The notes under the pieces: generated by a model
The model's input: only the letters and a program-made list of their open reading frames with translations
Databases searched by the model: none
What the model was told of the DNA's origin: nothing
Part shown: positions 56,901 through 64,000 of the stretch, one piece after another
How the letters are laid out: each line of letters begins with the position of its first letter
Position numbering within the stretch: the stretch's first letter is position 1
From: Puccinia triticina
Taxonomy: Eukaryota > Basidiomycota > Pucciniomycetes > Pucciniales > Pucciniaceae
Assembly: GCF_026914185.1 (NCBI RefSeq)
Contig: NC_070567.1
Coordinates: 248,001-312,000, forward strand
Reading direction: 5' to 3'
Length of the DNA: 64,000 bases
Position numbers and translations under genes: made by a program

Positions 56901-59900
56901 CAAGACGTTCTGAGCTGGTGTGCGGTCTTCTTCCTTCAAGAGCGAGTCAGTTTGATCAACGTAGCGGTTGAATAGCAAAAGGATAGTCTGCAAGACGCCG
57001 CTGTCGTAGAAGGGGGGTAAGATTAGACTGTTCAGAGTCGAGCGGCTTCCCGTTTTCTCAGTGAGCAACTGAGATGCTGTGTTCAGGCACACGGTGAGGT
57101 ATGCGAAGTTTGAGAAAGGATCCTCTGACAAAGATATTTGAAAAAATAAAAACATAACGCTATGAGTAAACAATACACAATCAAAATACATATCAGAAAT
57201 CTTTTCACCTGCACCCGGCCATACCAAGTGGCCTGACAAAAATTGTGTGAGTAACTTTGCCGTATTGAACGCCTAGTTGGTCACTCGGCGAGAGGATAAG
57301 AGCTTGATGATAGCTAAATGAAGATATGAACATTAGTGGCAGCTTCTTGGACATGGATAAGTCATGCGGGATGCTTACCTGAGAAGAAGGGATTGAGTGA
57401 TTGGCAAATCGAGGCTGCGATTGATCGTAAGGCTTTGGCATTCTCAATGGACTATTTGGAGGCGGGAGTCCCAGTGATTTCGGTCGCCTTTCCGGTGATA
57501 GTGTCGGCGCGGCCAGCGGATGTCATCGAGGCAGCTTCGGTATTCGAGATGGCATTGGCTAAGAAGAAAAGCTAACGAGTATCAGTAAATGCGTGATTCT
57601 TGCCACAATAGAGTGGAATAAACTCACCATAGAACTGATCTGGCTTTGGTCTCCAATTGAAGGAAGGACCAGAATGGATACAGTGCCTGATGACGAAGAA
57701 GGGATCGGGGCGCTTGTCGCGGTCAAGCCGGCAGCAGGTGTAGTCCCATTGGACCAAGGCTTGGGAGCAAATGCCTTGATCAGGATGTGCTCCCAGAAGA
57801 CCACGTGTTGCAGGGCACCCAAGATCATCACTGTTTCTGACTCTTTGGGGTTGTTGAACACTGCAAGGATTCCGGCGGCGGTTCGGGTGTGAGAGTAGCC
57901 ACTCGCAACGCAGATGTTGCTCAAAAACGATATGTAGGCTTGGATCGAAATCAGACGACAAAAAAGATGATTATGGCCGTCTACATCAGCGGCTAAAGCA
58001 GCAAGAAAAGTGATTTCACATTATTAGTTATCAGAATGGTGAGAGGCACAGATGACGTGGACAAGATGCGAACTTACAAGTAGTTGAAACCATTTTCAGC
58101 ATTTCTGACTCCGGCCGGAGGGTTTGCCAGAACGGTTTGATTTCCATCAGGTCGGACCGGAGTTGCTTCATCACAACCGTGAGTGTTTCACTGGGTAAGG
58201 TTTCAGTAACCACCCTGATGGCTGAGCTGAACGCCTCGGCGGCCGGTGTAGTGGCAAAATCGTACGGTATTGAAGGCAATCGGAGGAGGCCCAATAACTT
58301 GTCCAAGGCACCCAGGGTAATCAAGTCTTGGCAATGCGCCACGTTCTGCAGCATCGATTCGAGTAACTGTGAAGAGAAGGGTACGGGGTTGGAGTGTGAG
58401 TTACTTAGAAAGGACAAGGAACAATGAGAAAATGGAAGATGGCTTACCCTACAGGCGACGTCAATCAATAGAAGCACCAGGTTATTTGCGTAATGATCTT
58501 TGTCGTCCTTTTCTTTGTCTTTTTTGGTAACACTAGCGGTTGCCGACTGGAAGAGAGTAGTGGCTGGGGCAGGTGCAGTTAGGTTGTCGTTCATGACCAC
58601 ATCTTGAGAGTTGCTCTCGGCGGGGGCTTGCGCGGCGGGAGCTTGCGCATCAGACGATGGGGGGCCTTCAATCGCAGCTTGTGAGCTTTCCTCGGGGCAA
58701 GGCTTCAACTGGACATTCGCCACTTGGCTTGTATTGATATCGACGGCGTTTCCAATGCGATCTATCTCGTTTAAGAAAGTCAAGGTCGCATCGAGGACCG
58801 TCTTTTTCAAAGAAGGTTGATGTCGGATAATACTCGTCGATGTTGCTACCAACCACGGAAGCGTGGTCCCTGTGCCGTAGAATCCGGGCGTGCCTTTCAG
58901 ACGTGAACACCAAGAAGATAGCCGGGATTGCTTGTCGGTCGTTCAACTGCTGTAAACCAACCTCGTTCAAGCATAGAGCGCCAAGAGCAGATGGTATAGC
59001 CGCAATCATATCAAATCCCGGTTCGATACCACTGTCGATCACATCGTAGAGGGCTTCAGGCAAGCCTGCTTCTTGAAGAATTACGAGGGAGGTCGGCTCG
59101 CTGTGAATCAATGTGGACATCATGTTGATGGCCAGGGAATAGATCTGGTAACCGAATACCGCCTTGTTTTGGATGATCAGCTTGATCGACTGAGGCAGTT
59201 GGGTTTCCGTCAAGTGGCGAACGCTTTCCAAAGTTCCAGCCGGAGTGAGCAAGCGCTGGATCGAGCGGAAGAGAGCCTTGAGAAGGCCGGCGGATGAGTG
59301 TGAGAGCATTCCGATGAGCAACTCAGATGGTTTGGAGGATGATGTGATGTCGATAGGGTGCTCGGCAATCGCTTTGTCGACCTCTTCCTTGATTCGATTA
59401 ACAAACACCTTGAGCCCATCGACTCCGTTGAAGAGGGCGAATGCCAAGGTGAATCCATACAGTAGCCCATCCAGATTGGTAACAGCTCGAATGACGGTCC
59501 CAATTTGATTTAGATGAGAATTCTTACAGATATCAACGAGTACAGGTACGACACCGGTCCCAACAAGGAGGGAGCCAGCGTACACGCTAAGCTGCAGACA
59601 GCTCAGAAAGCAAAAGAGGGAATCGATAAACTCGTCTTTACAGGCCGCTCGCTCGCGCTCGAGCTCCTTCGCCATCTTGCGCACTACCTGCATCAAGGTA
59701 CCGTGACTAACAGAAACACCAACTGCGCCGGCAGCCTCAGCAATCTTGCCTCGATATCGGGAAATACCTTCCAATGCGTCAAAGGCGGCGGCTTAAATGT
59801 CGCCACCGAGACCGTCACCACCAATTTCGAGATTGACAAGCTCACTGAGTTGGGATATCAGACCGGGCTCGTAGATGAACAATTTCGAAATAGCGGTTGT

Positions 59901-61105
59901 TTCGTCGGTCGTGTGGGTATAGATCGCCGGAGCCAACAGTCGTACCAGGCGAATCGCCGAACGTCCAGAGAGTTTTTGAGGGCCATCGCGATCCGGATCC
60001 GGTGGAAGAGCTTGAATCGACAATCGATCGGTAGCTGATGATGCTCGATGAGGTCCGCCAAGATATCCTGGGGGCGCCTACCAGATGCCAGGGTGTCAGG
60101 CGAAACGTGGATAGTCGCTAATCCCTCGACTGGAGCAAGGGGTTGGGCGGGGGAAGTCTGGGAAGCAAGAGATTTGTCTTTCGACCAGCCTTTGGGGGTT
60201 GGGGTAGTTGGAGCATGAGCCGGTTGGGTTGAGGAGCTTGAGGGTTGGATGGAGGAAGAGGTGGATGGACCCGTCAAGACCTCCTTTCCTTTGCCTTTTT
60301 CGTCTACGGCGGGCTTGGTGTCAGTGGTAGGCTGAGTGGTTGGCTTCGGGTCAACCTTGCGATAGAAGTGGAAGGTGACTTCGGGGGCATTGTGCGGTGG
60401 GTTGGCTGGGATCAAATTGATATCCATGTTGGCATCCTCCGACTGAGAGGAGGTCGAAAGAGTGTGTTGGACGAGGTCGACCAAGCTGAGGCCAGTTATA
60501 TCTGTTGCGCCGATCGATGACCAACTCTGGAGCAGGTCGAGCAGTCGCGAGTGAGAGATGCCGAAACCGCCGTTCATGTCTTGATGGTGAACGCTCCACT
60601 GTTGGGCTGAGCGAAGGATCAGCCGAAGATTGGCCAGGAGCACGTCGGTGTCGGTAGTGAGGAGAAAGTCGTTGAGTTGCTGTAGTTAGAAAGCGAGGCA
60701 GAATCAGTTAAAATGCTGGTCAAATGGAGCTAGGATCGAAGCAGGCAAGAAAAGATAACAGACATCGTAGGATGAGAACAGTTTTCGATTGGTACAATTT
60801 TCGAGCAGCAGCTTGATGAATCCGGAGATAGCCAGGGTCATCGGTTTGGTGATCGGGGCAAGGTCGTTGGCCTGGACGCCTATCCGTTTGGAGTCATTCT
60901 CTTTGATCTCTTTCCCATCCGAATCTTTTTCTTTCTTGCTACCTGGTCCTCGCAGATCGTACTCCTTGGTCGTCGCTTCTAGGTAGCCGTCAAAGCGATT
61001 GAGAACGGGGATCCAGAACATGAGATCCGATCGTGGGTATTGCCAGCCGGTCTTGATGGCATCTTCGAGGGCAGTGATGAGCTTGTGATCGGGCGAACTT
61101 GGCAC
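53998..61105 (-). pseudogene. TOM1: N-terminal half of TOM1/HUWE1-like HECT ubiquitin ligase gene
   Basis: TOM1/HUWE1 is a giant E3 ligase of more than 3,000 residues. On minus, from 61105: DUF908 (SDLMFWIPVLNRFDGYL; later CRFKLFHRIRIAMALK and LVRLLAPAI), armadillo-like DUF913 (SLVILQEAGLPEALYDVI; LLESMLQNVAHCQDLI; LLTQFLSGHLVW), a UBA domain (DEARIASLVDMGFPRSACETALA..., about 56440-56340), an acidic/Ser-rich linker, then LPRWSEEARVFQ. Real introns remain. The HECT domain is absent. Lesions: stops at 59795, 57454, 57275, 56546 and 55840 (first base of each, minus), one base missing in an A-run near 59975, one extra base near 58831, and a shift near 56310. The true start is lost at the 61105 junction with a copia LTR. 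Confidence 0.9.
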
Positions 61106-61274
61106 AAGTCCCTCGCCTGCCGGGGGGCGCGGCGCGAAGCGCCTCGCACTATAAGGACTCAGAGCTATACGATGATAGCACGGCGTGGTAAGCTCTCCAC
61201 ACGTCCGGGTCCGGTCTCCTAATCTCGATGAGGAAAAGAGAATAGGAGCCGGGCCGGACTACCGCATATAGTAG

Positions 61275-62399
61275 GCAGGAAGCGTTCCAGGTCGGAGTTT
61301 CCAGGAAAAATGAGCGACCTGGAACGCTTCCTGCGGACCTGATCTCCTTCTTCCTATGCCCTTCCAGGACATCCAGGAAATCAGGAAATCAGGAAATTAA
61401 AAGAGGACAAAGGAGGATAAATCCCACCTTTCTTCTCAAACCCCGGACCCCCACCTTTTTTTTCGACACCCCTACATCATCTTTCCCACCACCTCACACT
61501 AACTTCAAGTGAATTTTTGTACACCGCCCGCCATGCTAGAAAATACCTCCCGCTCAGCAGTAATATCAAGCAGTCGAGACTCAACCCAGAGGAGTCCCTC
61601 CCGGTCGACAGCCATATAAGGCAGTTGGCCGGGAGCAGTACCTCCCGGTCGACAACCACATACATACAAGAGCCGACCGGGAGGAGTCCCTCCCGGTCGA
61701 CAGCCATATAAGGCAGTTGACCGGGAGCAGTACCTCCCGGTCGACAACAACATACATACAAGAGTTGACCGGGAGGAACCGGGAGGAGTCCCTCCCGGTT
61801 GACAGCCATATCGAGCAGTCATCCGGGAGGGACTGGAGCAGTAGTACAGTACCTCCCGGTCGACAGCCATATAAGGCAGTCGACCGGGAGCAGTACCTCA
61901 AGGTTGACAGCCATATAAGGCAGTCAACCAGGAGCAGTACCTCCCGGTCAACAACCACATACATACAAGAGTTGACCAGGAGGAGTCCCTCCCGGCCGAC
62001 AGCCATATCAGGCAGTCATCCGGGAGGGACTTCTCCCGGTCAACTGCCTTATATGGCTGTTGACAGGGAAAGTCCCTCCCGGTCGACAGCAATTAAAGTA
62101 GTCGGAATTGTTGCAGTTTGAGCTAATTTGAAACTGCTGATGAAAAAAAAAAATGTACGAGAAAGTCCGATGAGGTCAGATCAACTTGTGGTTGCGTGGG
62201 GGGGAAGGAGCTGGTCCTTCGGGGACCCCAAAGGCATGGGACAAAACATGTTAAAACTGATAATCATTTCCAGGTCTTGTTCTCCTGGGTTCAAATGCAG
62301 GAAGTTCCTCTTTCTGGGGGTCTCAATGTAGAACCTCCAGGAATTATTTTTTGGCTGTGTTTTGGTTTTCCTGGAGTTTGGACCTGGAACGCTTCCTGG
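61275..62399. repeat. Inverted-repeat-bounded insert with hairpin end
   Basis: CAGGAAGCGTTCCAGGTCG (61275-61293) pairs perfectly with CGACCTGGAACGCTTCCTG (61316-61334), and the latter sequence recurs at about 62381-62399. This brackets a 1.1-kb stretch holding the tandem array. I found no convincing target duplication. Confidence 0.6.
61590..62095. repeat. Quasi-palindromic tandem array (CTCCCGGTCGAC units)
   Basis: Units alternate CTCCCGGTCGACAGCCATAT and GGCAGTTGACCGGGAG, so that each unit folds on itself, with a second unit type containing ACAACCACATACATACAAGAG. About ten units of roughly 40-70 bp. The open frames on both strands are artefacts of the array. Confidence 0.88.
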
Positions 62400-62555
62400 A
62401 TCAATTTTGAAGCCCCCTAGTCTACATACAAGGTTAGGTTTTGGGGACAAGCGGTCTCACTCTACTAGGTTTGGCTGATGAGTAAGTACATAGTATGGTT
62501 ATGTACTATGCAATCTTGACTAGAATTCTAACACCCCCTCCCATGATTGCATAGT

Positions 62556-64000
62556 TCACCCGGTTATTTTGAGTTTACCGGATGCCTCAATTGCTTTCTT
62601 GGGTCCCAGTGGCTTAGTGAAAAGATCTGCCAGCTGGTTGATGGTGCTCGTCCAATGGAGTTTGATGCCTTCTTTGCGAATCAGATCATTCACAAAATAA
62701 AAGGCGCGCTTGAGATATTTTGTCTTCTTTTTCGACGCGTTATCCGATGCTATTAGAATTGCTGCTTGATTATCCACGTGTATTGAAGTTGGCGGTTTGT
62801 AATCAAAATCTTCAAGCATGTTGATCACATGAGATAAGATCTGCAAGCCTTCTGATAGAGCAATATATTCCGCTGCGCATGTAGATAGCGCCACCACAGT
62901 TTGTCTCCGAGATCCCCACGCCACCGCATCACCACAATGGGTGAGGACATACCCCGTCGTCGAACGTTCATGCTTGCCCCCCCAATTCGCATCCGTCCAC
63001 AACTGAAGACCCACCCCGCTCGCCGTGTACACCAATTTTTGACCCGCCGTTTTCTTCACATACCCAATCAAACCGTCCAAGGCCTCCCAATGTTTCACCG
63101 AAGGATTTGCCGAAAAACGCGCCAACAAATTAACAGGAAAAGCTAGGTCTGGTCGAGTACCCCCGGAGAGATACATTAGTGATCCTATTATTGAGCGGTA
63201 TTCTGTCGCATCCACCGGGTTGCCTGCCAAAATTTCTAGATCATCAGACGTCAGAGGGGAGTCGCGTTGGTAAGCCTTCCTATGATATTTGGCTACTATC
63301 TGTTCCGCTAGCACTTTTTGACTGAGTTCGGTACTGCCTTTAGTCATTTTTATGTCAATGCCAACGAGTCTATCAACAGAAGACAACCACTTGATTCCTA
63401 GATTCCTGGTCATTCCACTGCGCAACTCATCCAGTAGTCCTTGATCCGTTGCCAGCGCAAAACCATCATCAACATGTAACCAGATGATCACTAAACCGGT
63501 ATCCTTCTTGAAGAGATATAGCAATGGCTCTATTTCACTAGCCGCAAATCCAAGACCCTCAACCGTTTGCTTGAAGAATTTCCACCAACACCTTGCCGCC
63601 TGCTTTGTTCCATACATTGCCTTTTTAAGGAGTATTACTTTTCCCTTCAGTTTGGGACAAATTTCAACAGGGGGCTGAACATATACTTCTTCTTCAATAG
63701 GGCTGTACAGATAGGCAGAGCTGACGTTGAAAGTTGTGGTGGGGTAATTGTATTTCAGAGCGATGGAAATGAGAAGCCGTAAGGTGTTCAGCGAGGCAGT
63801 AGGTGCATAGGTCTCGTTGCAATCTTCTCCCATCCGTTGATTAAAACCCTTAGCCACATATCTTGCTTGGAATTTATCAACTGACCCATCCGGTTTTCTT
63901 TTGATAGAGAATACCCAACGCGCGCCCAGAACTTTCACGCCTTTGTGTGCCTCGACCGGTTCCCAGACCCCTAACTTGCCGAATTTCCCCATCTCGTATG
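62556..64000 (-). CDS. Ty1/copia reverse transcriptase-RNase H (3' part of Pol, runs off window)
   Basis: The open frame continues past the right edge. RVT_2-type RT: VWEPVEAHKGVKVLGARWVF, QARYVAKGFNQ, YAPTASLNTLRLLIS, FNVSSAYLYSPIEEEVYVQP, and the active site WLHVDDG near 63475. RNase H follows: LWTDANWGG, STTGYVLTH, AAEYIALSEG, VDNQAAI, ending LADLFTKPLGPKKA. No stop interrupts it, unlike the older copies at 12734-15197 and 52110-52370. The stop is followed closely by a polypurine tract and the LTR, the normal copia arrangement. Confidence 0.92.
   Translation of the reverse strand, partial: YEMGKFGKLGVWEPVEAHKGVKVLGARWVFSIKRKPDGSVDKFQARYVAKGFNQRMGEDCNETYAPTASLNTLRLLISIALKYNYPTTTFNVSSAYLYSPIEEEVYVQPPVEICPKLKGKVILLKKAMYGTKQAARCWWKFFKQTVEGLGFAASEIEPLLYLFKKDTGLVIIWLHVDDGFALATDQGLLDELRSGMTRNLGIKWLSSVDRLVGIDIKMTKGSTELSQKVLAEQIVAKYHRKAYQRDSPLTSDDLEILAGNPVDATEYRSIIGSLMYLSGGTRPDLAFPVNLLARFSANPSVKHWEALDGLIGYVKKTAGQKLVYTASGVGLQLWTDANWGGKHERSTTGYVLTHCGDAVAWGSRRQTVVALSTCAAEYIALSEGLQILSHVINMLEDFDYKPPTSIHVDNQAAILIASDNASKKKTKYLKRAFYFVNDLIRKEGIKLHWTSTINQLADLFTKPLGPKKAIEASGKLKITG

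Larger units (their letters stand above)
61107..62533 (-). repeat. 3' LTR of the right-hand copia element, expanded by an insert
   Basis: On minus it begins TGTTAGAATTC at 62533, next to polypurine tract TGGGAGGGGG (62543-62534). It seems to run to the TOM1 junction near 61107, where AAGTCCCTC-type hairpin sequence is found. Its outer part (61150-61260) resembles 51890-51970 of the other copia LTR. The interior is occupied by a tandem array and inverted repeats, so the native LTR is shorter. Confidence 0.55.

Noticed and set aside
53998..61105. A functional TOM1 gene with sequencing errors only
   Set aside because: One homopolymer frameshift could be an error, but five in-frame stops, two further shifts and the missing HECT part and start make a pseudogene the better reading.
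61505..62121. Open frames of 110-141 residues on both strands
   Set aside because: Artefacts of the CTCCCGGTCGAC tandem array; no domain, and several overlapping frames are equally open.

Overview
The window reads as one transposon-dominated stretch of a basidiomycete genome. A rust fungus (Pucciniales) is my best guess, from the KDZ and Ty3 element types, short GT-AG introns and remembered protein families; I could not run a search. No intact single-copy host gene is visible. Host-derived sequence survives only as decayed fragments of TOM1/HUWE1 (twice), midasin (MDN1) and mitochondrial carbamoyl-phosphate synthase (CPA2).

Layout. 1-9365: a complete KDZ DNA transposon (263-9357; 203-bp terminal inverted repeats, 8-bp target duplication) sitting in a LINE RNase H remnant; it carries a multi-exon transposase on + and an accessory gene on -. 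9366-12000: degenerate minisatellite, a TOM1 fragment and a midasin fragment. 12734-39255: a five-level nest of LTR retrotransposons: a copia copy, entered by Ty3 element D, entered by Ty3 element C, entered by gag-only element A (minus strand), entered by young full-length Ty3 element B (plus strand). 39256-53997: CPA2 pseudogene, a small transposon with a 9-bp target duplication, hairpin elements, a large imperfect inverted repeat, and a solo LTR containing a palindromic minisatellite transposon. 53998-61105: a 7-kb TOM1 pseudogene. 61107-64000: a copia LTR carrying an inverted-repeat-bounded insert and the 3' part of its pol on minus.

How the parts work. KDZ transposase and accessory protein are probably one mobile unit. 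Element B looks capable of its own cycle: it has LTRs identical apart from a C-run, a primer site matching about 50 nt of the 3' half of tRNA-Tyr, gag and pol linked by a textbook -1 frameshift signal (slippery heptamer, 8-nt spacer, stable stem), and four related intron-like modules. Element A has LTRs, gag and polypurine tracts but no pol, so it would need proteins from elsewhere. Host pseudogenes decay mainly through stops explained by single C-to-T changes.
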